38,254 nucleotides of DNA from Lachnospiraceae bacterium. GTDB taxonomy: Bacteria; Bacillota; Clostridia; Lachnospirales; Lachnospiraceae. How positions within the stretch are numbered: position 1 is the first letter of the stretch; the number at the start of each line of letters is the position of its first letter. The stretch covers positions 8,123 through 46,376 of the forward strand of contig JAUNDD010000014.1 of assembly GCA_030526245.1 (NCBI GenBank), given 5' to 3'. The position numbers and the translations under genes are program-made. Positions 9,448 to 18,541 of this stretch are shown in pieces. The notes below the pieces were generated by a model that had not been told where the DNA came from, did no database searches, and saw only the letters and a list, made by a program, of their open reading frames with translations.

Positions 9448-10410
9448 TCAGTTTCCCTCTTCGTCACCCTCATCGACTTCGTCCCCGGCTTCTTCTTCCC
9501 CGTCATCCAGCAGCTCGGTGGGCTCATCCTCCATCACCAGCGGCAGCGCATGCTGACAGTTCTCGATCTCGCAGCGGGTGTAAGATCCGCCGAATTCGCC
9601 GTCTGTCGTCCAGGAAAGAGGCTCCTCGCTCTCGATCACCAGATGCGAGGTCTTAAAGGTCACCACCTTTTCGTGCTGCACACCGATGAGCAGCATATTC
9701 AGGATTCCGGCCCAGTCCAGCGGGTTCTCCGGCTTTTTGATCAGCGTCACCTCAAACAGGCCATCGTTCAGGGTCACGTCTCCGCCGGTGATGCTCTTAA
9801 AGCCGCCCACCGAGTTGGAGTTGGTCACCAGACCCAGCATGAATTCACCTTCGCCGGTGTACTCATCGCTCTCGATCTTCAGCTTCCAGAATTTCAGCGA
9901 AGGCAGGCGCCGTGCTCCTTCGATGATGTAGGCCGCATGTCCCAGGACATTTTTCATATCCTGATTCGTCTCGTAGGCCACGTCGGTAAAGGCTCCGAAG
10001 GCAGCCACATACACAAAGTAATGATCCGAATTGATGCGACCCACATCGAAATGGTAGACCTGTCCTTTGGCGATGGACACCGCCGCGGCTTTCATCTTTT
10101 TCGGGATGCCCAGGCTGTTGGCAAAATCATTGGTGGATCCCGCCGGAATGTATCCGATGGGGATCTCCCGGCCGTCCCGCATCATGCCCGTCACCACTTC
10201 GTCCAGGGTGCCGTCTCCACCGCTGCACACCACCAGCTCGTAATCGTCCGAGCGGTTGGCCATGATCTCCACGGCATCCTGGGGCTTCAGGGTCGGACGC
10301 ACCGTCACCTCAAAATCATGGGCCGCAAAGGCCTCCAGTACATAGGACAGATGGGTTCGGATCAGGCCCTTTCCAGCCCGCGGGTTGTAGATAAAAAGCA
10401 TCCGTCTCAT
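9448..10410 (-). CDS. Diacylglycerol/lipid kinase of the YegS/DgkB type
   Basis: Predicted soluble lipid kinase of the DAGKc fold. Residues 7-14 are IYNPRAGKG-like and 64-68 are the nucleotide-binding GGDGT. IGYIPAGSTNDFA follows at the expected spacing. Substrate could be diacylglycerol or another lipid and cannot be fixed from sequence. The last 25 or so residues are an unusual run of Glu, Asp and Gly. A GTG at 10422 is in frame, but the AGAGG site is centred for the ATG at 10410, which I chose. Transcribed in the same direction as mgtE, with a 260-base gap. Confidence 0.9.
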   Translation of the reverse strand: MRRMLFIYNPRAGKGLIRTHLSYVLEAFAAHDFEVTVRPTLKPQDAVEIMANRSDDYELVVCSGGDGTLDEVVTGMMRDGREIPIGYIPAGSTNDFANSLGIPKKMKAAAVSIAKGQVYHFDVGRINSDHYFVYVAAFGAFTDVAYETNQDMKNVLGHAAYIIEGARRLPSLKFWKLKIESDEYTGEGEFMLGLVTNSNSVGGFKSITGGDVTLNDGLFEVTLIKKPENPLDWAGILNMLLIGVQHEKVVTFKTSHLVIESEEPLSWTTDGEFGGSYTRCEIENCQHALPLVMEDEPTELLDDGEEEAGDEVDEGDEEGN

Positions 10411-10603
10411 CTTACTTTTCACCTCTTTTTGAAATCACTCAATCTGTGTGACAACAGCCCACCGCTGCGCGTACATACTCTGTCGGAAATCAGACGGGCT
10501 CTCCGCGTACACATCCTGTCCGGATCACAGCGGACACTCGCATGTATTTCCCCGGGAATTTGGGTTGCCGTTCACACGTCATTACAACACTACTCTATAT
10601 GAT

Positions 10604-10638
10604 ATTATACCCGGCAATTCGTAAAAACTGCCGGGTAT
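10604..10638 (-). other. Hairpin between mgtE and the lipid kinase, overlapping a TATAAT
   Basis: A 10-bp stem pairs 10607-10616 with 10629-10638. On the minus strand it follows the mgtE stop codon by about 35 bases but runs into ATAATATC and not a T-run. TATAAT at its edge (10604-10609) could be the -10 of a promoter for the lipid kinase gene, though the -35 region is poor. It may therefore be a weak terminator, a promoter-linked dyad, or both. Confidence 0.4.
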
Positions 10639-10672
10639 TCTTCTTAAATTATTGAAAATTTTGAAACCGGTC

Positions 10673-12031
10673 TCAGCCAACAATGCGAAGCATGTGGGAT
10701 GCCAGCGAGAAGTAGATGACCATCGAGCAGGCATCTACGATGGTCGTAAGCATCGGTGATGCCATCAGTGCCGGGTCCAGCTTCAGTCTCTTGGCCAGCA
10801 TCGGCAGCGTTGCGCCAAGGGTCTTGGCCAGTACGACGGTGATAAACATACTGATGGATACCACTGCGATCACACCGGTGTTGCCCGGGAACTGGATCGA
10901 ACGTACTACAAAGTTGATGGAGGCCAGCAGGGCACCGCAGAGGGTTCCTACCCGCAGCTCCTTCCAGATGACGCGGCCCAGATCGTTCAGGCTCAGATCA
11001 TCTACCGCCAGACCACGGATGACCATGGTACTTGCCTGGGAACCGGAGTTTCCGCCGGTGTCCATCAGGGTCGGGATGAAGCTGACCAGAAGCGGCAGCG
11101 CCGCAAAGGTGGTTTCGTAATGATTTAAGATCATGCCGCTGATCGTGGAGCTGACCATCAGCACCAGCAGCCAGACAATTCGGTTTTTCGCCAGTGTAAG
11201 AACACCGGTCTTCAGATAGGACTTTTCACTGGGCACCATAGCGGCCATCTTTTCAAAGTCCTCGGTGGCCTCCTGCTCCATGACGTCCACGATGTCATCG
11301 ACGGTAACGATACCCACCAGTCGACGCTCCCGGTCTACTACCGGCAGTGCCAGCAGGTCGTACTTACTGAAGTCGAGGGCGACCGCCTCCTGGTCGTCCG
11401 TGGTCAGAGCGCAGATGACGTCGTCGTCCATGATATCCCGGACTACGGTCTCGTAGGGGTGCATCAGCAGATCCTTCAGGGTCACCACGCCCTCCAGCTT
11501 GCGGGACTCATTGATGACATAACAGGTGTAGATCGTTTCCTTGTCCACGCCGTTGGCCCGGATGTAGGCGAAGGATTCCTCGACCGTCATGCTCGGGCGC
11601 AGCGCCACGTACTCGGCTGTCATGATCGATCCCGCACTGTTGTCCGGATACTGCAGATACTGATTGATCAGGGTTCGGGTCTCCGGCGTCGCGTTCTTCA
11701 GAATTCGCTTGACCACGGAGGCCGGCAGCTCTTCCACCATGTCTACCGCGTCGTCGATCGCCAGGTCTTCGATAATGCGCACCAGCTCCCGGTCGGAAAT
11801 GCTGTTAATAATGTGCTGCTGCTCCTCGATCTCCAGGCAGGCAAATACCTCTGAAGACAGATCCTTGGGCAGCAGTCGGAAGATCACCAGCACACGTTCA
11901 GGAGGGAGATCACCTAGTAACTCTGCGATATCCACTTCATTCATATCGCTTAGTTCCTGCTTTAGTGTTTTCAGTTCTCTGGCATTCACCAGATCAATCA
12001 GCCTGTCTTTGCTTTCTTCTGTCATCGACAT
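10673..12031 (-). CDS. mgtE: Magnesium transporter MgtE
   Basis: Mg2+-gated Mg2+ channel. The 452 residues show the usual order. An MgtE N-domain (about 20-130) carries the repeated LPPERV/LLPKDL and ELPASVV/RIL elements. Two CBS domains follow (about 135-255, with IMTAEYVALRP and VVDRERRLVGIVTVDDI). The membrane domain starts near 283, with the signature PTLMDTGGNSGSQAS (320-334) and DPALMASPMLTTIVDA near the end, where the conserved Asp lines the ion path. The start has AAAGGAGG 9 bases upstream. It has its own promoter and a leader of about 250 bases. I looked for an Mg2+ M-box riboswitch and did not recognise one. Confidence 0.97.
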   Translation of the reverse strand: MSMTEESKDRLIDLVNARELKTLKQELSDMNEVDIAELLGDLPPERVLVIFRLLPKDLSSEVFACLEIEEQQHIINSISDRELVRIIEDLAIDDAVDMVEELPASVVKRILKNATPETRTLINQYLQYPDNSAGSIMTAEYVALRPSMTVEESFAYIRANGVDKETIYTCYVINESRKLEGVVTLKDLLMHPYETVVRDIMDDDVICALTTDDQEAVALDFSKYDLLALPVVDRERRLVGIVTVDDIVDVMEQEATEDFEKMAAMVPSEKSYLKTGVLTLAKNRIVWLLVLMVSSTISGMILNHYETTFAALPLLVSFIPTLMDTGGNSGSQASTMVIRGLAVDDLSLNDLGRVIWKELRVGTLCGALLASINFVVRSIQFPGNTGVIAVVSISMFITVVLAKTLGATLPMLAKRLKLDPALMASPMLTTIVDACSMVIYFSLASHMLRIVG

Positions 12032-12292
12032 GTGATTTTTCCTCCTTTCTCTGGGTGTGGTGGATCGATAGTTTCGGTTTTTGTTTTGGACATATCTGTA
12101 AGATGCCGGTTACGGTTTGCACAACGAACAGCAGTGAAGGCTGCCTTTTCGGTTTCAGTCACAACTGGACATATTTGACAAATACGGCCGTGCCCTGTGT
12201 TGCTCTATGCAGATATGATACTGGGCATTAATGACAAATAGTGGAACTTTGTATTGTACATTCCGCCAGTTTCCCATCATGCCAATGTAGTT

Positions 12293-12321
12293 ATTGTAAA
12301 CCCTGACCCTGTCAAGGTCAA
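12293..12321 (-). promoter_or_regulatory. Predicted mgtE promoter containing a dyad
   Basis: Minus-strand TTGACC, 17-base spacer, TACAAT. A near-perfect dyad, ACCTTGAC-AGG-GTCAGGGT (7 of 8 pairs), fills the -35/-10 interval, as in promoters controlled by MerR-family regulators. The spacer here is 17 bases and not the 19-20 usual for that family, so the regulator is uncertain. Confidence 0.6.
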
Positions 12322-12385
12322 CAAAATACCACGCTTTTTTGTTTCTCAATTTCCGCGGGCGGCGGTGGACAGCCCGATCTTGTTA

Positions 12386-12449
12386 CCCTCGGGATTTTGT
12401 CGCGTATGCGGCAAAACACCTCGCGGTATCGAACCGCCTGTACTGCAAC
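12386..12449 (-). repeat. 64-bp dispersed element, copy 1
   Basis: Matches the plus-strand element at 32446-32509 at 56 of 64 positions without gaps. On the minus strand it contains GCGG-TTCGATA-CCGC, which looks like a tRNA T-arm, followed by GAGGTGTTTT. No complete tRNA surrounds it. The rest of the 12322-12744 interval shows no gene. Confidence 0.75.
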
Positions 12450-12744
12450 CCAGCCTTTAACCGTTATATGCCGCGCAACTCCGACCTCGCATTTTTTCGT
12501 CTTGCGTGATACTATATCGATGTCTAACCGGCAGCTTTGCCCACAACCTGTCGGCGTCTCGCGCCATTCCCGGCGCAGACTTCTTCCGACATTATCGTTT
12601 CAGTTCACGCATGAACTGTAACACACTATTTCAAGGAGTTTCACATTTTCTCTAAAGGATGATATTCTTCTCTTTGAGCTTAATATTATGCTTATTTCGC
12701 AGGCTGTTTTTCCCGCCTGACTCAACGAAAGGATTCTTTGTATC

Positions 12745-13566
12745 ATGATTAACACCGTATACACCCCCGTCACCGTCCGGTCTGTGACGCTTGGTCTGGG
12801 GCGCCCGAAGATCTGCGTTCCGCTCACCGGAACCTCTCCGGCCTCCCTGGAACAGCAGCTGAAGGTACTGGCCCAGCTGGATCCCAGGGACTTTGACCTG
12901 ATCGAATGGCGGGCTGATTGCTATGAGCCGCTGAAGGGCTGCTATGCCGGCAGCGACCGCTCGGATATTGTGACCTCCGGTGTGCTGATGGGCGCCGCCG
13001 ATCTGATCCGGCGCTATTTCCCGCAGGTTCCGCTGCTGTTCACCATCCGCACCTCCAATGAGGGCGGCTGTTTTGATGTGACAACGGAGGATTACGCCGA
13101 CCTGAATACCCGGGCTGCTTCGCTTGGTCAGATCGACCTGATCGACGTAGAATACTTTACCATGGGCAGCTCCCTGGCTTCCCTGCTTGGTTCCATTCAC
13201 AGCCTGGGCAAACCGGTGGTACTCTCCAGTCATGACTTTGAGCAGACACCTTCCGACGATGAAATGCTGTCCCGCCTGCAGGCGATGCAGTCCACCGGCG
13301 CCGACATCATCAAGCTGGCTGTGATGCCCCGCTGCAGTCTGGATACCATGCGTCTGATGAACATCACCCACAAAATGCGGCACGAACATGCCACCTGCCC
13401 GCTGATCACCATGTCCATGGGACCGATCGGCGCCATCAGCCGCCTCTCCGGCGAGCTTACCGGCAGCTGCGTCACCTTTGCCGCCGCTGCACAGACCTCC
13501 GCCCCGGGGCAGATGCCCGCCGGGATCGTGCATGAGGTACTGGAGCTGCTGAAGGTGCAGGGGTAA
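12745..13566 (+). CDS. aroD: 3-Dehydroquinate dehydratase, type I
   Basis: Third step of the shikimate pathway. Type I enzymes form a Schiff base, and the residues are visible: Lys190 in DIIKLAVMP, catalytic His163 in SSHDFEQTP, EWRAD at 54-58 and a substrate-binding Arg233 in GAISRLSGE. The 273-residue length fits, with about 20 extra residues before PKICVPLTG. The ATG at 12745 follows an AAAGGA site at slightly long spacing. It pairs with aroE downstream on the same strand; these two are the only plus-strand genes here. No strong promoter was recognised upstream. Confidence 0.96.
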   Translation: MINTVYTPVTVRSVTLGLGRPKICVPLTGTSPASLEQQLKVLAQLDPRDFDLIEWRADCYEPLKGCYAGSDRSDIVTSGVLMGAADLIRRYFPQVPLLFTIRTSNEGGCFDVTTEDYADLNTRAASLGQIDLIDVEYFTMGSSLASLLGSIHSLGKPVVLSSHDFEQTPSDDEMLSRLQAMQSTGADIIKLAVMPRCSLDTMRLMNITHKMRHEHATCPLITMSMGPIGAISRLSGELTGSCVTFAAAAQTSAPGQMPAGIVHEVLELLKVQG

Positions 13567-13610
13567 TCGGGTGTTGCCATGCGGCACTTATTTGGAGCGC
13601 ATCTGTGAGA

Positions 13611-13710
13611 TTGCGTTGCTGCAATTGCTTTGGCGAATTGCACTTCTGTGTTTGCGTTGTTGCAATTGCTTTGCCGAGTTACACTTCTGCAATTGCTTTG
13701 CTGCGAGAAC
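13611..13710 (+). repeat. Short imperfect tandem repeats between aroD and aroE
   Basis: CAATTGCTTTG recurs at 13622, 13663 and 13690 within two near-identical units of about 40 bases plus a partial third. It lies in the 246-base aroD-aroE gap, with no gene or terminator seen. Confidence 0.6.
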
Positions 13711-13812
13711 ATTACGCAGACTCTTTCATTACATTATTGTCATCAATTTCTATATGTCTGCATGTAAAAATTGGTGATTGTTCTTAGTTGTTATGATGAG
13801 GTTTCACCGCTT

Positions 13813-14694
13813 ATGAATACACCACGTGAAATCACCGGCACGACACGCCTCGGCGGTCTTTTGGGTTCTCCGGTGGCCCACTCCCTCTCCCCTCTGATGC
13901 ACAATCTTTCTTTTCGGGAGCTGGGACTTGACTTTGTGTATCTTTGCTTTGACGTAAAAGAAGCGCAGATGCCGTCCATGGCCGCTGCCCTTCGTGAAAT
14001 GAATGTATACGGTTTTAATCTGACCATGCCCTGCAAGCAGGCGATCATCCCCTGTCTGGATGAGCTGTCCGATGCAGCTCGCCTGATCGGCGCCGTCAAT
14101 ACGGTAGTCAACGATAACGGCCGGCTCATCGGCCACAACACCGACGGCATGGGCTTTATGCGCTCGGTTCGCGAGAATGGCTGCGATATCGCCGGCCGCG
14201 AGATGACGTTGCTCGGATCCGGCGGTGCCGCCAGTGCCATTGCGGTGCAGGCTGCCCTGGATGGCGCCAAAGCTCTTCATCTGGCCTGCCGCCGGGGACG
14301 TTCCTGGGGTGCCGCCGAAGAACTGGTCCGCCGCATCAATGAAGGAACCTCCTGTCAGGCCGATCTCATCGAGCTGGCTGATACGACAGCGCTGAAGGAG
14401 CGCCTTGACAATTCTGCCATCCTGGTCAACGGCACCTCTGCCGGCATGTCTCCCAATGAAGAACTGTGCCCGCTGCCGGATACCTCGATCCTGTCTCCGG
14501 AGCTGCTGGTGGGCGATGTGATCTACCATCCGCGCAAAACCAGGCTGATGGCCGAGGCCGAAGCTTTAGGATGCCGTACCTTCAACGGTATGTATATGCT
14601 CCTTTATCAGGGAGCGGCCGCCTTTGAGCTTTGGACCGGGCAGCCGATGCCTGTGGAGGTCGTGCGCCAGGCTTATTTTTCTTCTGAAGCTTGA
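13813..14694 (+). CDS. aroE: Shikimate dehydrogenase
   Basis: NADP(H)-dependent reduction of 3-dehydroshikimate to shikimate. Substrate-binding residues are in place: SLSPLMHN (24-31), catalytic Lys75 in NLTMPCK, GAVNT (93-97) and HNTDG with Asp111. The nucleotide-binding loop GSGGAASA starts near 135. The 293-residue length is typical. The frame is open back to a TTG at 13771, but the ATG at 13813 has TGAGGT 11 bases upstream and begins just before the conserved TRLGGLLGSPV. The gene ends about 65 bases before the second repeat array. Confidence 0.95.
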   Translation: MNTPREITGTTRLGGLLGSPVAHSLSPLMHNLSFRELGLDFVYLCFDVKEAQMPSMAAALREMNVYGFNLTMPCKQAIIPCLDELSDAARLIGAVNTVVNDNGRLIGHNTDGMGFMRSVRENGCDIAGREMTLLGSGGAASAIAVQAALDGAKALHLACRRGRSWGAAEELVRRINEGTSCQADLIELADTTALKERLDNSAILVNGTSAGMSPNEELCPLPDTSILSPELLVGDVIYHPRKTRLMAEAEALGCRTFNGMYMLLYQGAAAFELWTGQPMPVEVVRQAYFSSEA

Positions 14695-14759
14695 TCAAGC
14701 AGTTGTGGCTTGGTTAAGCAGTTGTGGCTTCAAAAGCAGAGAATTTTTCATTTTCTGAT

Positions 14760-15760
14760 TTTGCTCCGCCGTGTGTTTCCCTGTTTTCAGGCTCGCGGCG
14801 GAGCATTTTTTGTTTTCTTGATGTTCTCCGCCGTGCTTGCTTTTTGATACTTCATCGCTGGCGGATCAATGGAGGATTTCTTCCTGTGATCCGCCATACT
14901 CCTTCACTTAATCTGGTTCCGCGGCGGAGAATTCCACTCTTTTCGCTCACCCTCCGCCGTGCTTGTTCTTCGATACGTCATCACTGGCGGATCATTCAAG
15001 GATTTCTTCCTGTGATCCGCCAGGCTCATTCACTTGCTCTGGCCCCGCGGCGGAGATTTTCAACCTTTTCACTCACCCTCCGCCGTGCTTGATTTTTGAT
15101 GCTCTTCGATACGTCATCACTGGCGGATCACTGAAGGATTTCTTCCTATGATCCGCCAGGCTCATTCACTTGCTCTGGCCCCGCGGCGGAGATTTTCAAC
15201 CTTTTCACTCACCCTCCGCCGTGCTTGTTCTTTGATACTTCACCACCGGCGGATCATTCAAGGATTTCTTCCCTCGCTCCGCCAGGCTCATTCATTTGCT
15301 CTAGCTCCGCGGCGGAGAATTCCGACCTTTTCACTCACCATCCGCCGTGCTTGCTCTTCGGTACTTCGTCGCTGGCGGATCATTCAAGGATTTCTTCCTG
15401 TGATCCGCCAGGCTCCTTCACTTGCATTCACTTTCTCTGGTCCCGCGGCAGAGAATTTCAGCCTTTTTGCTCACCCTCCGCCGTGCTTGATTTTTGATGC
15501 GCTTCGATACGTCATCGCCGGCGGATCATTCAAGGATTTCTTCCTGTGATCCGCCAAACTCCTTCACTTGTTCTGGTCCCGCGGCGGAGAATTCCAGCCT
15601 TTTCGCTCACCCTCCGCCGTGCTTGATTTTTGATGCTCTTCGATACGTCATCACTGGCGGATCACTGAAGGATTTCTTCCTGTGATCCGCCATACTCCTT
15701 CACTTACTCTGGTTTCGCGGCGGAGAATTCCAACCTTTTCACTCACCCTCCGCCGTGCTT
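14760..15760. repeat. Array 2 of 126/136-bp double-hairpin repeats
   Basis: Anchors of CGCGGCGGA type at 14794, 14920, 15046, 15182, 15308, 15444, 15580 and 15716, with spacings of 126 or 136. The added 10 bases come from a longer GATTTTTGATGC-type linker in three units and an insertion near 15420 in another. The second hairpin is best formed here: CTGGCGGATCA pairs perfectly with TGATCCGCCAG around an AAGGATTTCTTCCTG-type loop. The array fills the gap between convergent aroE and ftsZ. Copies within it resemble each other more than those of arrays 1 and 3. The open frames it produces are not genes. Confidence 0.93.
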
Positions 15761-15766
15761 GCATTA

Positions 15767-15799
15767 TAAAAAGGGCGCCACGCTTACGCGTGACGCCCT
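15767..15799 (-). terminator. ftsZ terminator
   Basis: 12-bp stem (15788-15799 with 15772-15783, one G-U), 4-base loop, then a T-rich tract on the minus strand, about 20 bases after the ftsZ stop codon. It sits immediately beside repeat array 2. Confidence 0.93.
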
Positions 15800-15818
15800 C
15801 ACTTGTTCAAATATCAGA

Positions 15819-17021
15819 TTAACCTCTTCTCAGGAACTCCGGAATCTGGATATCCTTCTCGGTTACCGTGCTCTCCGGCGTGCGGAGCTGTACGCGGCCA
15901 TTCGAGGTCGTCTGACTCTGTGCCGGCTTCTGTGCCGGTGCAGCGGGTCTGGCCGGTGCAGGTGCTGCCGGCTTCTGAAAGCTGAAGCCACCTGCAGGAC
16001 GGCTCTCCTGTCTGGGATAACGATAATCCGGTGCTACTGCGCGGCGCTGGGGTTTCTTCTCCGGCTTGCCGGCTTCTTCCAGACCGGTAGCGATTACCGT
16101 GATGCTTACCTCGTCCGCATAGGTATCGTCGTACATAGCACCCATAATGATGTTTGCGTTTTCGCCAACCAGCTCTTCCACGTAGGAAGCGGCATCGTTG
16201 GCATCCATCAGAGAGATATCACCGCAGATATTAATGATAACATCGCTGGCACCCTCAATGGTGGTTTCAAGCAGCGGGCTGGCAACAGCCTGCTTAACAG
16301 CCTCAAGTGCCTTGTCATCGCCCTTAGCCTGACCGATACCGATATGAGCAATGCCCTTATCCTTCATAACGGTCTGAACATCAGCGAAGTCAAGGTTGAT
16401 CAGAGCCTCCAGGTTGATCAGGTCCGTGATACCCTGTACGGACTGCTGCAGTACCTCATCCGCCTTCTTCAGTGCTTCCGGCATGGTGGTTCTGCGATCT
16501 ACGATCTCAAGAAGCTTATCGTTCGGGATCACGATCAGTGTATCCACGTTCTCTTTCAGTCTTTCGATACCGGACAGAGCGTTGTTCATACGAACCTTTG
16601 CCTCAAAACGGAACGGCTTGGTTACAACGCCGACAGTCAGGATACCCATTTCCTTGGCAATTCCGGCAACTACCGGAGCAGCACCGGTTCCGGTTCCGCC
16701 GCCCATACCGCAGGTAACAAACACCATGTCTGCTCCTGAGATAGCCTGACGGATGTCTTCCGCGCTCTCTTCTGCTGCCTGCTGACCTACTTCCGGTCTT
16801 GCACCGGCACCAAGTCCCTTGGTTACCTTCTCACCGATCTGAATAACGACCGGAGCCTTACAATTGGTCAGAGCCTGTTTATCCGTATTGATCCCTATAA
16901 ATTCAACGCCGCCGATTGTATCTTCTACCATGCGGTTCACAGCATTGTTACCTGCGCCGCCGACACCGACTACGATTATTTTCGCTGCCGCTTCAATCTC
17001 ATTAGACGTAATTTCTAACAC
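15819..17021 (-). CDS. ftsZ: Cell division GTPase FtsZ
   Basis: Tubulin homologue that builds the Z-ring. The GTPase core has [15 protein letters not shown] near 17-31 and the tubulin signature GGGTGTG at 107-113. A Pro/Ala/Gln-rich linker starts near 320, and the C-terminal peptide IPEFLRR, used by membrane tethers, is intact. Length is 400 residues. The start is GTG at 17021 with AAGGAGG 7 bases upstream. ftsZ ends the division cluster but has its own promoter. No ftsA was seen beside it, so the tether must be encoded elsewhere (SepF is likely in such organisms). Confidence 0.98.
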   Translation of the reverse strand: MLEITSNEIEAAAKIIVVGVGGAGNNAVNRMVEDTIGGVEFIGINTDKQALTNCKAPVVIQIGEKVTKGLGAGARPEVGQQAAEESAEDIRQAISGADMVFVTCGMGGGTGTGAAPVVAGIAKEMGILTVGVVTKPFRFEAKVRMNNALSGIERLKENVDTLIVIPNDKLLEIVDRRTTMPEALKKADEVLQQSVQGITDLINLEALINLDFADVQTVMKDKGIAHIGIGQAKGDDKALEAVKQAVASPLLETTIEGASDVIINICGDISLMDANDAASYVEELVGENANIIMGAMYDDTYADEVSITVIATGLEEAGKPEKKPQRRAVAPDYRYPRQESRPAGGFSFQKPAAPAPARPAAPAQKPAQSQTTSNGRVQLRTPESTVTEKDIQIPEFLRRG

Positions 17022-17064
17022 GGTGCTTCCTCCTTATTAATTATTAGCATAGATAATCAGTATT

Positions 17065-17092
17065 ATTATAAGGCAATCCCCCAAAGAATCAA
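17065..17092 (-). promoter_or_regulatory. Strong predicted ftsZ promoter
   Basis: Minus-strand TTGATT, 16-base spacer, perfect TATAAT, about 45 bases before the GTG start. Confidence 0.75.
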
Positions 17093-17119
17093 GAGAAACT
17101 TGCCTTCCCCTTTAAATTC

Positions 17120-17159
17120 ACCGGCAGATGCAGCTCTCACCGGAGCTGCATCTGCCGGT
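17120..17159 (-). other. Perfect 17-bp hairpin between ftsQ and ftsZ
   Basis: Stem 17120-17136 pairs perfectly with 17143-17159 around 6 bases. It follows the ftsQ stop codon by about 100 bases and lies just upstream of the ftsZ promoter. No T-tract follows on either strand, so it is not a standard terminator; it could protect the upstream mRNA 3' end or be a protein-binding dyad. Confidence 0.75.
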
Positions 17160-17259
17160 TTCGGTTGTTTCCGGGTTTGAAATCTCTTATGCCTCAAGCC
17201 GATCTCGTCCCCTGTTTCGGACCGCTCACAGCTCGATCCACCCTGACGATCAGCCTTGC

Positions 17260-18387
17260 TTACTGTGCCAGTTCGCCGGTCATCGGGTCGATGACATTCC
17301 ACCAGGCATCCTTGACGTAGCCGTCTTCGGTGACGGTACATCCGTCGATGGGGTTGCCGTAAGCATCTACTACCTGACCGTTGACCACATGGGCATCGTA
17401 GCGCAGTGTTCCCGACGAGTCGAATACCATGAACGCATCCAGACCGACCTGGCCGCTGCGATCCGGTTCCTGTGTCTCCCCACTGTTCTCGCCAGAGTAT
17501 TCGCCACTGTTTTCACCGGTATATTCACCGCTGTTTTCACCCGTGTATTCACCGCCGTCACCGGTATTCTCCCCGCTGTTTTCGCCGGTATACTCCCCGC
17601 CTTCGCCGGTACCGTCACCACTCTCCGTGTCCGCCGGTACCTCGGTCTGTACCTCTTCCGCCTCCCGGAAGGTGATGGACTCATTCCGGCCGGTAAAGGC
17701 GGTCATGTTCAGGGTGCCCTTTTTGCCGCTGACCTGCTCGTAGATACGTCCCAGATTTGCCACCTTGGCTTCCAGATACTCATTCTGTCCGATCTCAACG
17801 GTCACCGTGCCCAGCTGGATGGTGATGTTCAGGTTGTCATCGAAAGCGATGGCATCCGGCTCCAGCTGCGAATCCTTCATCAGCTGGGAGATGCTCAGCA
17901 CCGTTCGAAGCAGCGCCTCGTTCTCCACCGGAAGCTTCTGGTAAAGCACCGGCTCCGCCATGGAGATACCCGTTACCAGCGGAATATCCTCCAGCACCCG
18001 GTCTCCAATCTCCAGCACGATCGCATCCGAGTCAAAGTATACGTTCTGACCGCCGAACTGAACCCGTCCTGTCAGCACCTTTTCCGACACGTTGATCTTT
18101 ACCTTAGTCGGCGACTGGATCTTTACCTGCACCGTATTCAGATACGGCAGCTGCGAATCCGTCGTCGCATAGCGATACTTAAATCCCAGAAACAGCGTGT
18201 TCCTGGACCAGAAATCCCGCAGGATTCCATCCGAGATCTCCTCGCTGGCGGTGCGCATGTTTCCGGTGACCTCTACCTCCCGCACACGGAACACTCCAAA
18301 CACAACCAGCAGAATGACTGCTATGATGCCGACAGCGATCAGCGTTCCTCTGATCCTGGCCATTCTTTCCTGCCGACGTCTTTTCAT
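17260..18387 (-). CDS. ftsQ: Division protein FtsQ/DivIB with repeat linker and C-terminal extension
   Basis: Bitopic division protein that links FtsI and FtsW to FtsL. Residues 1-13 are basic, 14-33 form the membrane segment, and a POTRA-like domain follows (REVEVTGNMRTASEEI, about 36-105), then the beta domain to about 240. Unusual parts come next. Residues 262-304 are Gly/Glu/Asn/Thr repeats of the type EYTGENSGE, and 314-375 form an extra segment with VVNGQVVDAYGNPIDG and EDGYVKDAWWNVI. That segment resembles the C-terminus of the PBP at 21165-23603. ATG at 18387 with an AGAGGTGA site. It lies in the division cluster after murD. Confidence 0.93.
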   Translation of the reverse strand: MKRRRQERMARIRGTLIAVGIIAVILLVVFGVFRVREVEVTGNMRTASEEISDGILRDFWSRNTLFLGFKYRYATTDSQLPYLNTVQVKIQSPTKVKINVSEKVLTGRVQFGGQNVYFDSDAIVLEIGDRVLEDIPLVTGISMAEPVLYQKLPVENEALLRTVLSISQLMKDSQLEPDAIAFDDNLNITIQLGTVTVEIGQNEYLEAKVANLGRIYEQVSGKKGTLNMTAFTGRNESITFREAEEVQTEVPADTESGDGTGEGGEYTGENSGENTGDGGEYTGENSGEYTGENSGEYSGENSGETQEPDRSGQVGLDAFMVFDSSGTLRYDAHVVNGQVVDAYGNPIDGCTVTEDGYVKDAWWNVIDPMTGELAQ

Positions 18388-18431
18388 CGTATACTCTCAC
18401 CTCTTCTAAATTTATTCCGCTGCGGCTTCCT

Positions 18432-18497
18432 GAAACCCGATTTCGGCCTCCACCGCAGCTTCCCGAAACCCGATTTCGGCCTCCACCGCAGCCTTAC
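18432..18497. repeat. 33-bp tandem duplication between murD and ftsQ
   Basis: GAAACCCGATTTCGGCCTCC recurs at 18432 and 18465, and the copies are nearly identical. Each contains a small GAAA...TTTC dyad. The 154-base gap has no gene; ftsW and murG, often found here, are absent. Confidence 0.7.
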
Positions 18498-18541
18498 CAC
18501 AGCATCTGTCCTTCAGAACAACCTGCGCCGCCTCAATTCAT

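Noticed and set aside
12032-12292. M-box magnesium riboswitch before mgtE
   Set aside because: The conserved blocks I would expect could not be found by eye; only a covariance search could settle it.
12155-12349. 64-codon frame in the mgtE leader as a leader peptide
   Set aside because: It starts upstream of the predicted promoter, and the internal ATGs have no ribosome site.
12420-12445. tRNA gene suggested by GCGGTTCGATACCGC on the minus strand
   Set aside because: Only a T-arm-like hairpin is present; acceptor, D and anticodon arms are missing, and the same fragment recurs at 32446-32509.
13571-13787. Small plus-strand frames between aroD and aroE
   Set aside because: They are Leu/Cys-rich products of the short tandem repeats and lack ribosome sites.
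14760-15760. CRISPR array
   Set aside because: The period is 126-136 bp and the stretches between stems are repeated too, with no unique spacers and no cas genes.
17120-17159. Terminator between ftsQ and ftsZ
   Set aside because: The 17-bp stem is strong, but no T-tract follows on either strand, so it is listed as a hairpin of unknown role.
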